A DNA stretch of 64,000 nt from Macrotis lagotis (GCF_037893015.1 NC_133658.1:60417818-60481817), one strand, 5' to 3'; positions 11,457 to 63,599 are shown, counted from the stretch's first letter. The notes: a model not told the origin generated them from the letters alone. Program-made: numbers and translations.

Positions 11457-11815
11457 GTTGGATCCAGGCCAGTGGATCCAGGTTGGATCCACTCTTGCCC
11501 AGTACAGCCCCTTTGATTATCCTTTCCTGAGGATCCTAATCTCCATAGAAACTCCAAACAACTCCCAATCACACCTTGTTGACCCCGAAACAAAACATAT
11601 TCACCATGGAGACCCAAACAGCTCCCAGGCCCTCTAGAAACCATTCCACCCTACCTCCTATAACCCATACTCTATAAAAAGACTTGCTGTTCCCACTATC
11701 CACTGCAGGAGTCTACTTGGAACCCACCCACTGTTCCTTTGCTCAATAAACAGTTTTCCACGTACTTTTATTTATAACACTATCTTCCTTTTTACTGGGG
11801 TTCACTTTTTGATCT
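11457..11815 (+). mobile_element. Candidate solo LTR of an endogenous retrovirus (fossil)
   Basis: A block of about 360 bp has the parts of a gammaretrovirus-like LTR in order: C/A-rich U3, a TATAAAA element near 11675, an AATAAA signal near 11745 and a short U5-like tail. No internal viral genes adjoin it, so it would be a lone LTR. Family and age are not established. Confidence 0.5.
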
Positions 11816-12134
11816 TTCAAAAGCCTCATATTTATATATTCTCCCCCCCACCCCCCGCCAATACAGAGACTACATTTTAATCTGGTTCTAGCTGCACTCT
11901 GGAGTACATCTGGCTGCTCATTAGACACCTCTAGTGTAGGTGAATGCTGAGAGAGGAGAGGGGATTGAAGCTGAAAGGTCAATCTTTTTTTTTTAATAAA
12001 GCAGAGATATATTTATTATATGCCCTTGTTCCTCACAGAGGAGCATGGGGTGGAACAGAAGAGTTTATAAAAGCTTTTGAGCCTATAGGAATCTCTAAGC
12101 AGATCCAGAGAATGGGAGGCCCAAATCCAGTGGC

Positions 12135-12600
12135 CAGTGAATTTTTTCTTTCTCTAATTTTTTTAGTTGCTTGCTTAGTTCACTGATTTCCTCTTTCTCA
12201 TTTTATATCCCCTAATAACTGCCTTGACTGTATCCCATAAGTTTTGGTATATTGTCTCATTATTGTCATTGTCTAGGGTGAAATCATTAATTCTATCTAT
12301 AATTTGTTGTTTGATCCACTCATTCTTTAAAATGAGGTTATTTTGTTTCCAATTAGTTTTAGGTCTATCTCTCCATGACCCACTTTTGAATGTGATCTTT
12401 ACTACATTATGGTCTGAGAAGGAAGTATTCACTATTTCTGCTTTTCTGCATTTGATTATGAGGTTTTTAGCCCTAGTACATGGTCAGTTTTTGTGTAGGT
12501 GGCCAAGTACTTTGCTTAAACTATCCACTTTCTACAGCATTCCCCTTGTCTACCAGTCTAGAAACCCTATCAAAAAGGAAGTTAATATAGTGACATGACT
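12135..12600 (-). repeat. L1 ORF2 fragment
   Basis: The reverse strand encodes SFSDHNVVKITFKSGSW, LILKNEWIKQQIIDRINDF and YQNLWDTVKAVIRG, the end of the marsupial L1 endonuclease domain and what follows it. Truncated at both ends. Confidence 0.85.
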
Positions 12601-14585
12601 CAAAAAGTTCCTGCTGACTCTGTGATCCAAACACACTTATGTGGGCAAATATCTGACGATCCCTTTAATTATGTCTTCTAGATTCCAGAAGATTTAGAAC
12701 TTTGCCAGGAAACTAAGCTGAGTTCACTGATCTTTAGTTAGCAGATTACACCTTTTTTTTGAAAACTGGGACATTTGGTCTTTTCTAGTTCTGTAGTGCC
12801 TTTTTCATTTGGCATAATCATTTTCTTTTTAAAATAAATTTATTTTTACATGCATTTATAATTTGTCCCTTCAACTACTCCTCCAACCCCCATTGAACAA
12901 GGAAAATAAAAAAGACCCCTCATCATAAATATGAATAATCCAGTAAAACAAATTCAATTGACCATTCCCTCACTTTTCTAGAGAGGTGAGTAGTATATTT
13001 CACTTTCAGTCCTCTGGACTCTTGGTATATCAAGATAAGAATTCTAGTCTTTCAAAGTTTCTTTCAAAGATCATTGGAAATGATTAGACTAGGCTTCTAT
13101 CAGTTTTTCAGTACCCTGGAAATAAGTCATCTGAGTCTGGTACTTTGAACTGGAATCAGAAATTAAGTTCTCCATGTCTTTTATCCTAGGTACCAGCTCC
13201 CCATTCATTGGTTTTGTTTTGACTTTTCTGGTACAAAGTTCATTTTTCCTTGTTAGAGAAAACAAACAAAATGAAACTTTATCATTTTTTCTATTATATA
13301 TACATCATCCCACTCATCCTAAGCAGTGATCATGATCTTTTTAAATTTCTTTTCCATAGCTTAAAAACAAACAAAAAAAAACCTTTTTGTTGTCTGCACC
13401 ATCTTTCCTCAACAGCCAGCCTCCTCCCACTCTTAGCCTTACTATTCCTTTTAATTATTTTTTATAGAATCATGGACTGGAATTTAACAATTCCTTGAAC
13501 CACCAACTGCATCACTTGACACAGTGCATTTTTTTTTAGTCTAAAAGGTAAAGAAAATAAAGGAATTTAAACAATTTTATTTCAAAGTGAAATTATAATT
13601 TGTATTTGTGTGTCAAGTGGCCTATCTGGTCCTTCTGATGTTAAATGTCCTTTTGGGAAAAGACTGGGTTTTTTTGTCATTGTGTCTGTAGCTTGCAGCA
13701 CAGCTCCTGGAATGTCATATACTCTTACTAAATGCTTATTGAATAACTAAAGGAATCATATTAGGATTTTGTCATTTATTTGATTCATTCTTCTGGTTGA
13801 TGTCTTTTATGTAATGGAAAGACAGGGCAATGAGGGCCCGGGTCAGAGAATATCCAGAGGGGCTTCTGGCTGTTGGCAATCCACATATGTGCTTGGGGAA
13901 CCTGTTTCCGAAAGTATGGGGTGACATTCTAAGAACATGCAGGTATAACTGCCAATTATAGTCTGCTTACTTCATGTTGTAGGAAAAAGGGGAGAAATGC
14001 TTTTGATTGACTGAACTAGAACTGCCTTTTGATTTAATTAACTAGACGAATGGAATCTATCTCTTTCCTGGTGGTGATTAAGTGAAGATGTATTCTAAAC
14101 CCCTGAGTGGAGAGAGACCATCCACCATTATTTCCCTTCCCAAGCTGATTGTGGCCATGAATGGATTGACTGTTGGTTTTTTTGGATGGAACAGACTAAT
14201 CTTGTGAGTTTTGAAAGGTCAGAAATGAGTTCCATCTCATGGCCATCATCTTCAAATGTGGCAACCTTCAATCAGATCACAATGTTTGCCTTGAGAAGTG
14301 AACTTGGTGGGATGAAGGCTTTACAGCAACTACTTTAAATTTGAGTTCACTCTCCAAGTGGTAGGGAGAATGTGAACCAGCCTAGATGTTCTTTTTCCTC
14401 TGCATTAACTACAAATTTATGTTACATTATCTCAACTGGGCTGAAAATGCAATATTTTTACAACTCCCTAATTAACACACTATGCCATTCAGCACAGTGG
14501 CTTTTCCAAACCTTTTCACCCCTCCTTTAATCTTCCAAACCTCTCTCAACTGAGAACCTTGCCCCATATTTGCTGAAAAAATTGA
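12600..14585. other. Unclassified intergenic DNA
   Basis: AT-rich. No gene is recognised and no repeat can be named with confidence. Confidence 0.35.
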
Positions 14586-14589
14586 GGCC

Positions 14590-15765
14590 ATTTTCTGAAA
14601 GCTCTCTCTTCTCTTTCTACCATTATCTTCTCCATCTGTCTCACATGAAGATGGGGCTCTTTCTCCTTTTGCCAAGGTAAACCCCTCAACCCAAGTGCTT
14701 CCATTCCATCTCCTCTCCTCTGACATTCTCATTATCTTCAGTCTCCCCTGCTATCTGCTGGCTTCTTCCCTACTACTGCCTACTGCCTCTCAGTTCTACA
14801 AAAAATATCTCACTTGTCCCATCTGTCTCCACTTTCTATCATCCCATACCTCTCTTCCTTTCTGTGGCCAAACTAACATGAGAAAGCAGTCTACAATTGA
14901 TAATTTCATTTCCTTTCCTCCTTTCTTAGCTAAGCAAGTCACTTAACCTGTTAACAGGGAGAGTTACTCCAGGCTCTGTCCTGGACCTTCTTCTCTTCTC
15001 CCTCTATATTACTTCACTTAGTGATCTCATAAACTCCCGTAGATTATATAATCTCTATGCTGATACTCAAATCTATTTATCCAGCCCTAACTACTCTATA
15101 GACACTCTCCAACTAGATGTCCAATAGATACCAACATATCCAAGACAACTTATCTTCCCTCACTCTCCCCCCAAAAAATCCTTCTCTAAAATTTCCCATT
15201 ATTGTTGAGGGTTCACTATTCTCCCAATCATCCAGACTCACATCTTGAGTGTAATTCTCAACCTCAAGCCCCAAGCCCAATGTTGCCAAAACTTGATTTT
15301 ACCTTCATACCTCATCTCATTTATGCAACCTCCTTTCTGACACTTCCAACATCTTAGTTCAGGCCCTCATCACCTCATTCCTGGGACTACTGCAATAATC
15401 CTTTTAGATTTTTTTCTTCCCCTTCTAGTCCATCCTACATTCATCAGACAAACTGACCTCCCTAAAGCAAAAATCTAGGGTCACTTCCCAACAAATTGGC
15501 TATCACTTCCAAGATCAAATAGAAAATTCTGTTTGGTGATCAAAGTCCTTCATAATCTATTTTCTAACTTCTCCAGTTTTCTTATACTTTACATACCCCC
15601 CACATACCCTGGTCCAGTGGCACTGGATTCCTCTTTTCTTCTTCTTTTTTTTTTTTTTGGATTCCTCTTTTCTTGCACAACATCCCATTTCTCAGGTCTG
15701 GGTCACTCCTCATGCCTGTAATTCTCTCCATGAACAGTTTTCTTCCTAATCACAGTGTTTGGTAA
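14590..15765 (+). repeat. L2 LINE, degraded RT region
   Basis: Follows the L2 coding text: 'aggctctgtcctggaccttc', 'tatgctgatactcaaatcta', 'caggccctcatcacctcatt', 'ctgcaataatccttttaga' and 'tcacttccaagatcaaatag'. Only short frames remain. Confidence 0.75.
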
Positions 15766-16049
15766 ATAGCTTAATACTTATTTTACTGATTGACTTCTGT
15801 TCTTGTTATATCTTCTTGGTAAATATTCCTTTGTAAAATTTTATTGATGTTAATTGCCTCCTGGTGATATCAAGAGCTACTTGGCTAAATTGTTAGTGGG
15901 GCATTAATAAACTTGTTAAATGATATTGGAATAGCAATCACTGATGAATATTGGAGAGAATATGAGAATTAGAATCCAAAAGGATTAGAAAAACCACCAA
16001 ACTTTCTGGGCAACCTTAGAACCCTCCTAGCTACAGCCTCCTAGCTACA

Positions 16050-16190
16050 TTTAAAATCCAAGTATGTAGTTGTAGAACCCAGAAGGGGCCTTGGATATCA
16101 AGTCCAACCCCTTTGTTTTACAGATGAGACTGAAGCCAGAACTTTAAATGAATCACCCAAAGTGTCACAGGGAGTGGGAGATCCAGGACT
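16050..16190 (-). repeat. MIR fragment
   Basis: 'ggccttggatatcaagtcca' and 'ttttacagatgagactgaag' are antisense MIR. Confidence 0.55.
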
Positions 16191-16639
16191 ATTGCATGGG
16201 ACTGCCAAAAAGACCACAGTGACCAGAGTAGAAACAGATAGTAGAGTGAATCTTAACTTCAGAAGACATGGATTCAAATCTTGGGTGACTCTGGGCAGAT
16301 TATATGATCTGTGATGCCTTGCCTAGGGTTTAGGCATTAGTGGAGGGGGGTGGGTGTGAAAATGTCAGAAAATAGAAATACTAGGTTTAGGGTAGGAGTG
16401 CAAGGGAGGGATGCCACTTGTATGACATATATCTGTGAATTTTACCTTCTGTAGAGCTCAGCCCCAACTGCCAAAACAGGATGTTGTTGCATCCACATGC
16501 TAGAGTGGGCGGAGACCTCAGGATCTCCCAAGTTGGCAGGTGCTGGTCTTCACCTTTATGGGCAGTTTTCACATGAGTCAATGAAGTGTGGGGATAGTTG
16601 GGAGGGTTGACCCTAATTAAGGGAGTTTGGTTTCTACTT

Positions 16640-16870
16640 AAAATCTTTAACTCCTTTCTAGGCTCAACTCAGTCCCCACCCCACAGAAAGCTTTTCCTAC
16701 TTCCCTGCCCAGTTAGCACTTTCCTCCTCCTCAAATAGATCTTCTCCCAGTAAATATTCTACTTCATCCACTCCAGTAGAATATAAATTGAGGAAACTTT
16801 TGGTCTTTGTATTTCCAGTACTTGTATTTCCAGTACTTGTATACAATAATCACTTAATGAGTATTTTAAG
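16640..16870 (+). repeat. L2 3' end
   Basis: 'gaaagcttttcctacttccc' leads to a tail resembling 'cacttaatgagtatttt'. The short phrase 'gtatttccagtactt' is tandemly repeated inside it. Confidence 0.5.
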
Positions 16871-16879
16871 GGAAGAAAG

Positions 16880-18290
16880 ACATTGGTTGGTTCTTGAACT
16901 TCATTCTCAAAGAGGGCCAAAAATGACATCACTATGTCAGAGACCTACAGTGCATCTGACTGCCTGATCTGACTAATACAAGCTCATGTGAACACCTGGG
17001 GTGGATTCTCTAAACTTGGCCATCTCATGTTTTCTTTGAGCTGCCTTCCAATTCTGCCCTCCTCATTGCGTGATGCACCCTCTCCTATGAGGGCACACCA
17101 TGCTGGGTGGTCCTGTGCCAGTGCCTCTTAGCTGCACAATCAATTCCGAAGTCGAGTTTCCTTGCATTGCTTTTTCTGACCACTTTGTAAGCTCTTTCCC
17201 TGTATGACTTCTCCATAAAACAGTCTTTTTGGCAAACATACGTCTGGCATTCTAATAATGTGTCCAGCCCATCTTAGTTGAACTCTCTGAAGTAATGTTG
17301 GAATGCCAGGCAGTTTAGCTTGAGAAAGGAATTCAGTGTCTGGAATCTTCTCCTGCCAGAATCTTTCTGAGACAATTGAAATGGAAGCAATTTAATTTCC
17401 TGACATGGTACTGGTAGACTGTCCAGGTGTCACAGGCATATAGCAATGAGGTTAGCACAATGACTCTGTGGATCTTGGTGTTCAGTCTGATACCTCTTCT
17501 CTCCCATTCTTTTTTTCAGAGGCTCCCAAATACTGAGCTAGCTCTGGCAATTTGAAGGTTAACCCCATTGTCCTTGTGTACCTCCTTGGAAAGGACACTG
17601 CCTAGGTAAGTAACTTCTCCATTTGCTGTAATTGATGGTTCCACATGTGGATGGTGTGGTGCTGGCTGATGGAGCACCTGGGTTTTCTTGGTGTTGTTAG
17701 ACCAAAATTATCACAAGCAGCAGAGAATCAATCCATACTTTATTGTATCTCAGCTTCAGAGGCTACATTGAGGACACAGTCATCTGCAAACAGATCATGA
17801 ACTAACACTCCCTCTATTTTGGTCTTGACTTGAAGCCTTTTCAAGTTGAAGAATTAGCCATCAGTGTAGTAGTTGACCTTGAGACCATGTTCATCCTCAT
17901 TTAAGGTGTTTGATAACATGACTGAAAACCATGATGAAAAGAGCAGGCATACAGTCTTTTTTTCACTTCACTGTTGACTGGGAAATCTTGAGAGCATTGT
18001 CCACTACCCAGAACCTGGGCAAGCATGCCATCATGAGAATGACACATAATTCTGATGAATTTCTCCAGGTAACCAAATTTGGACAGGCCTGACAGTATCA
18101 AAGATCTTGGTCAGCTATACAAATGTATATAGATGTCTATTCTGCTCTTGGCATTTTTCCTGGAATTATTGGGCAGCAAACACTATATTGACTGTTCTTC
18201 GATCTTTTTCTGAAGCCATACTGGCTCTCAAGTAGGTGACCATCTTCCAAGTGAAGATCAACCTATCAAAGAGGACTCTGGCAAGAATTC
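16880..18290 (-). repeat. RTE/BovB-type LINE fragment
   Basis: In reverse it contains the RTE 3' end ('atgacatcactatgtcagag' on the plus strand) and degraded RT coding text. It is co-linear with the related copy at 39500-40530. Confidence 0.8.
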
Positions 18291-18309
18291 TGATATTGAT
18301 CTAACTTTA

Positions 18310-18480
18310 TAATATCATTCATGGTTGCTTGGTAATAGCAAAAATATTAAAATTATTGGGTCCAATGATTAGTAAATAACTAAATTGTGACATCAGTCAT
18401 ATCATACTTTGCCATTTAAAAGGATAAATATGAAGAATGCAAATAAATATAGAAATTTTATAGAAAATGATAGCAGGATT
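18310..18480 (+). repeat. Old L1 3' fragment
   Basis: Resembles the region of older marsupial L1 after 'ggttgcttggtaatagcaaa' and 'aactaaattgtgacatcag'. Confidence 0.4.
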
Positions 18481-20290
18481 GGAACATACCCATTTCTTCC
18501 AACTTTATATAAAACCCTAAAGCCAACAATATTTCATATATGATTAGGCACTGAAGATGTTATCTATATTTTGTTAAAATTTGCATTCTATTACCAATTT
18601 TCTTTTTTTCCCCCCTTTATTTTTATCAAAAAGATAAATAGTTAAGATTTTAATGTTTGGGAGATTTACTGATAGTTATCTTACACATGCTAGGGGTTTA
18701 ATAATAGTTGTTGAATACAACTGAACATACTATTAAAGAAGTGTTAAGTTTATAATAAAATAATAAATTGCTTCCAAATTTATAAGCAAATATTAACAGG
18801 ATAAATTTGCCTTTAATGTATATTTAAAGGGCAGAATTATATATGAAAATAAAGACAGATTCTCAAAATTGAAGTTGAAAATTTTTTATAAAGCTCAAAA
18901 GGAAAACATATAGTTATATCATATAGTAAATCAATGTTAACCAGAAAAGAAATCACACGCTATAAATTTGAAAAATACTGTTTTACATACTTTACAAAGG
19001 CTAAAAGAATAAGTCAACATTCTAAAAAAGATTAATTCAACTTCAGAAGTCTTGGTACTCTTCCTTATCTAAGACTGCCACATCATTTTTTCCCCTACCC
19101 TCATATTATTGATTGGAAATATGTCTCTCTGGATGGTGGAGCAATGTCAAATAATCAGCATATTTTTCACTGGGCAATAAAGACAATTCTTCAAGTAATA
19201 ACCTCAGAATTCTACAGATTTACATTAACTGCCCTTAAAACTGGCTATACCTGTGGGGAAAATAAATGTTAACTGTCCCACACTGTCTTCTTTGATGTTC
19301 AATCTAGCCCAAATTCAATGTCTTCATTGCCTTCCTTGTTCCCATGCACAAGCAAATCTTCGGTGTCTATCAAAAACTGCACCTTATTTTTTGAAGTATC
19401 ATTTCCTGTTGAAACACAATTCAAAATGCCAGCTTTATTCCTGAAAAATATGATGACATAATTACTGAAATCTGTTTATTCTGTTAAAAGACAAGTTTAC
19501 ATATACAGAGATGTTCAATAATCCGATGATATTCCTAGCTTCTTTAAATTGTTTAACAGTTCACTGTTTAGCAGAAAATTATTTAATATAATCCTGAACT
19601 TGATTAATTTATGAATAGCCACAGATTTATTCTTTGGAAAATGTCATGCTGGCTACTTAATTGGGGTTAGAGGGATTATCTTCTATACTTTAATACGCTA
19701 ATGCTATATCCTATCCATAGGGTCTAGTAGCATTCAAGCTTTTGCCATATTCAACAGATACCATATTTATGTGCTAATAGTTTTTAATGAGCATGCCAAT
19801 TTTAAAAAATAGTGTGGAAGTCAAACAGGAATCATCTACTCATTTAGCAGCTTTTATCACTCTGCATGGTTTGAATGAATTTTTGGTTCTTTGCTTTATC
19901 CGTTGCTGTCCTTCCCAATTCAAGACTGTTTCATGTGTTTATAGAGGATCATCACTAAGTCCAAGTTTAGAATGACAGTCCAAGGCATCGAAAGTGTAAA
20001 AAGTTCAAGTTATTTAAAGTTAGTGAAGCCAGGGAAATTTTTCCTTCTATGGTGAGACCAACATGTAGGGCAGATGACAACTCTACCAGAATTTCTGCTA
20101 TTGGTCTATATTATGTTTTCATCTTCAATGTTTTAATTTATTATAAATGATTATTAAATTTTGAATTTTATTACTAATACTTCATATATTATTTCCTCAT
20201 TAAATGTGTAATCTTAAAAAGGTTTCTTTTCATTCTTTCATTCTTCAATAGAATTTTATTATATCCAAGGAACCAAGGAGTAATATATTC
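18480..20290. other. AT-rich DNA between DNAAF1 and TAF1C
   Basis: Looks like UTR-type sequence with several AATAAA and TTTATT motifs. No reading frame or named repeat was recognised. Confidence 0.35.
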
Positions 20291-20489
20291 TCTATAACTA
20301 GAGTTCTGTGGTGGACTTAGTCTTGCCCAGCTTCTCAAAGAAGCTTTTTCGATGCTGTGGCTACTTTAATTGGAGAAAGGAATACCAAATCACAGAGATA
20401 CAACAAAGAGGAAAAGCAGAATTTGAGTAACATCATTCAACTGGTAGATATGATTTGTCTTGGTCAGAGAAAAGACTGTCACTTAGCAT

Positions 20490-20665
20490 TGGGTCTGAGG
20501 CTTGTGGCATTAGCTGTGGCATTCTGGGCAAGTTATTCAATTGGAGTCTCAGTTACTTCATTTGTAAAATGGGGTAAGTAAATTCCTACCTCTTTTATTC
20601 AAGTTGCTAGGAAGAAGGCATGAGGGAATCCTTAAAGCATTGTTATATAAATTAAGTAACCCCTT
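20490..20665 (+). repeat. MIR-like SINE
   Basis: 'ctgggcaagttattcaattg' and 'cttcatttgtaaaatggggt' are MIR plus-strand text. It overlaps the candidate DNAAF1 poly(A) signal. Confidence 0.6.
20594..20599 (-). terminator. Candidate DNAAF1 poly(A) signal (AATAAA)
   Basis: AATAAA on the minus strand, 295 bp past the tentative stop codon. It sits in the antisense of a MIR-like element at 20490-20665, so the signal may be repeat-derived. Confidence 0.4.
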
Positions 20666-20893
20666 GTTATTACTAGATATTAAAATATAAGAATTACTGT
20701 CTCCAGAGGGTTCATGACATAATCTCAATCCTAATCCATGTCAAAGCTGGATTAAAGTTACTTTCTATAATTAAATCGGGTTTCAATTTAGAAAAGATGT
20801 AAAATATGGCAAACAAAGTCATCTCTTGGATCTGGAGCATAGGGTTCCAAAATAAAACAAACTCTAGATTATATGAGAGCATCAATTTATACC

Positions 20894-60477
<39,584 letters not shown>

Positions 60478-60680
60478 TTTCGGCTCTGCAAACAGGCAGG
60501 CGGGGGGGCCGAGTCGCGCCGGCGCCCCCGGGGCAGAGGGCCCCCTCCCCACCTTACGGACGTTCCCCGGGGCTCCCCGGGCCTGCCCGCAGCCCCCCGA
60601 GCCCCCCGGCTCGCAGACCTTTCCCTCGGCTCTCGTCCCCCGGCATGGGCTCCGCCGCGCCGCGCTCCGACGCTTCCTCC

Positions 60681-60694
60681 GTCGCCTAGGCGAC
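60681..60694. promoter_or_regulatory. X-box-like palindrome (candidate RFX site)
   Basis: GTCGCCTAGGCGAC is its own reverse complement. It fits the RFX X-box form GTNRCC-N(0-3)-RGYAAC at all but one position. It sits 204 bp upstream of the DNAAF1 start codon. RFX factors with FOXJ1 are known drivers of motile-cilium genes. Confidence 0.55.
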
Positions 60695-60759
60695 CGCCCC
60701 GCCCCGCGCCCCAACGGCCCCGCCCCGCCCCGCGCACGCCGGGTCACGTGGGGCGCGGC

Positions 60760-60819
60760 TGGGCGTGGCGCTGTCCCTGGCCTGGCGGGAGCCGCAGCTG
60801 CAGGGGCCTCGCGTCGCAG
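60760..60819 (+). other. HSDL1: Possible non-coding first exon of HSDL1
   Basis: The plus strand has a good donor (CGCAG before GTAGGG) at 60820 inside the CpG island, and human HSDL1 has a non-coding first exon. The exon start is a guess. No HSDL1 protein sequence (start MAAVDSFYLLYREIA in human) was found to the window end, so the coding exons would lie beyond 64 kb. Confidence 0.3.
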
Positions 60820-61144
60820 GTAGGGCCCCCCGCCCCCCATCTCGGCCCCCTCCCCGCCCCCCATCTCGGCCCCCTCCCCCCACCCCCAGTCCAGCCCAGT
60901 CCGGTTGCAGCATCCGCCTCCCGGCCCCGGCCCCGCCTGCCGTCACCCCCCTTCCAGCCCCATCCGACCCCGCTCAGGCTCGGCCCCCGGCCCCCCGGAT
61001 CCTCAGGAGCCCCCCAGGCCTCGCCCCTCAGGAGCGGGCCCTGGCGGCCCCCTCCCAGGGAGCGCCCCCAGCAGCCCCGGGGGGCCCCGGGCCTTCTTCC
61101 TTCTGGCCCTGCTGCCCGGCTGAGCGCCCTAATCCTTTGTTCTT

Positions 61145-62070
61145 AAAGGCTTCGGAGGCTCAGGGCTCCACTTGGGGAGGTGGTGGGCTTCAGCTTTTAT
61201 TTGCTTAAAAAAACCTCAGATGTTAAATGTTTTATAGTCTGAAAATGGTTTTTAAAGATAAGAAGATGAAAAGGATGCTAATGTGCCAGGGTAACATTTC
61301 TTAGATTAAGAATTTGGGAGACCTTGCAAATAAGTTTCAGTGTGATCTCAAATGTTTTGTGGAGGCTTAATGATGACAAAGACCTTGATTTTATGTGGCA
61401 CCTTTCTCAATTAGATATATTCTTATATATAGTATATATTATCTCATTAACTTTCACAGCATGACTTTTGGATACATAAAAGTACTATAAATATTTTAAC
61501 TCCCATTTCACAAATAGAAAAGAGAAAGAAAACTAGAGAAATAATGGCTTGCCCCCAAAGTTTCTTAGGTGTCTGCTCTGAGACTAGAATCCAAGTCTCA
61601 CACCTCTAATCCTGTTATTCTTTCCATTAGCTAAATAGGCCCTTGTTTTTTAATCTTCCCCATTCACTGATATACCAAAATTTGGCAAAGGAAAATGGAG
61701 AAGCATCAGTAAGCCAGGATATGCCAAGGACATTTTTTTTTTCAGCATTATAAGTTTATCCTCACACAAAGGTTGGGTGAAATGACCTCATTAGGACTTT
61801 GTGGCAATATTCCTCATTGAATAATATTTAAGTTTATTCATAAATATGCTAATATTGACTTGCCTGTCATTTACTGAGAGCACTGTGCTAGATGATAAGG
61901 CACAGAAGAAATAACAGACATGGTTTTCTGACCAAAAGCAACTTTTTTATTCTAGTTGGGGAGATGAGGCATTTAAATGTTAAATAAGCATAATACTGCT
62001 TAGTTTCTCCTATCAATAATGATTTGGAGCATTTCCCATATGACTATAAATTTTTATTTTTTCATCTGAA
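61145..62070. other. Sequence downstream of the CpG island, putative HSDL1 intron 1
   Basis: No coding exon is seen. A MIR fragment (minus) is likely at about 61400-61640. Confidence 0.4.
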
Positions 62071-62074
62071 ACTT

Positions 62075-63225
62075 CATATTCTTTGACCATTTGCCAATTG
62101 GGGAATGACTTGAAATCTTAAATTTGATTCAGTTCAATAAATATTTTAGAAATGAATCCATTATCAGAAACACTAGCTGTGAAAATTGTTTCTCAGCTTT
62201 CTGCATTCCTTCTAATCTTGGCTACAGTAGCTTTATTTGTGCAAAACCTTTTTTAATTTAATATGGTCAAAATCATTCATTTTGCAATTTATAATCTCTG
62301 TTTTTGTTTCTTCATTTCATATACTTCTCCCCTTCTCCATAGATCCACCAGATTATTTCTTGTTCTCTTAATTGGTCTATGTTATCACCCTTTATGTTTA
62401 AATCCTCTTCCCATTTCAACCTTATTTTGGAATAGGGTGTGACATGTGAGTCTATGCCTGGTTTTTGCCATACTCTTCCAGTTTTCCCAGCAGTTTTTGT
62501 CAAATAGTTCTTATCCAAGAAGCTAGGATAAATTTTGTCTTTGTGTTTATCAAACAATAGATTACTGTAGTCATTTACTACAGTACTTAGTCTAATCCAC
62601 TGTATTTTAGGCAGTACTAGGCAGTTTTGAGGACTGTGGCTTTATAATATAGGTTTAGAACTGGTACCACTAGGTCAGCTTCCTATGCATTTTTTTCCCT
62701 TTAATTCCCTTGATATTCTTAGCTTTCTGTTCCTCCCAGATGAATTTTGTTACTATTCTAACTTTTTTGGTGGTTTGATTGGTATGGCACTGAATAATTC
62801 AATTTGGCTAAAATTTTCATTTTTATTAGCTTGGCCTAACCATGACAATTGGCATTATTCCAGTTGTTTGATCTAATTTTATTTCTGTGAAAAGAATTTT
62901 GTAATTGTGTCAAGTAGTTTCTGGGTTTGTCTTGGGAAGTAGTTTCTCATGTATTTTTTGGTTATCTACAATTACTTTAAATGAAATTTCTCTTTCTAGT
63001 TTTTGCTTTAGGCTTTACTGGTCATATAGAAATACTGATGATTTATGATAATTTATTTTATACCCTGGCTACTTTGCTCAAGTTGTTAATTGTTTCAAGT
63101 AATTTTTAAATTGGTTCTCTAAGTATACCATCATATATGCAGAGTGAAAGTTTTCTTTCTTCTTTGCCTATGTGATGCTTATTTAAAACAAGGAATATGG
63201 AATCCCAACTGTTCTATTTATAGGA
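62075..63225 (-). repeat. Old L1 ORF2 fragment
   Basis: The reverse strand encodes DKIYPSFLDKNYLTKTAGKT, then HVTPYSKIRLKWEEDLNIKG, and on the plus strand 'gaccatttgccaattgggga' marks the reversed ORF2 C-terminus. Degraded. Confidence 0.75.
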
Positions 63226-63234
63226 ACTGGTGAG

Positions 63235-63360
63235 TATGTCACCACTTTTGGGCTTCAGTTTCCTCTGTAAAATGATAGGCTTGGAGTAGAAGGCTTCTAA
63301 GACCTCTCAGAGTTCTCTAGACTGTAATCCTATAGGTGACTTCTATAGCTCCTTCCCCTT
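63235..63360 (+). repeat. MIR-like fragment
   Basis: 'ttcagtttcctctgtaaaat' followed by 'ggcttctaagacctctcaga' is MIR-like. Confidence 0.45.
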
Positions 63361-63599
63361 CTCTAAACTAAATGGTTTTCACAAACAGTATTATACAACT
63401 TAGGAACTGAACTGATGAGAGAAGGCTTCATGAAGGATGTGGGGCATAAGGTAGGATCTCTATAGATCAAGAGAATTACTGTGTGGGTAAGTAAGCATTT
63501 TAGAAATGGGGGGGAGGGGCAAAGAACCAGAGGGTTAAAGACAAACTGCAGAGATGCTACAAGTTTGTAGATTATCAAATGTTTGCCAGTTTTGAGAAA

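Noticed and set aside
12175-12432. An 85-codon host gene
   Set aside because: It is an L1 ORF2 fragment.
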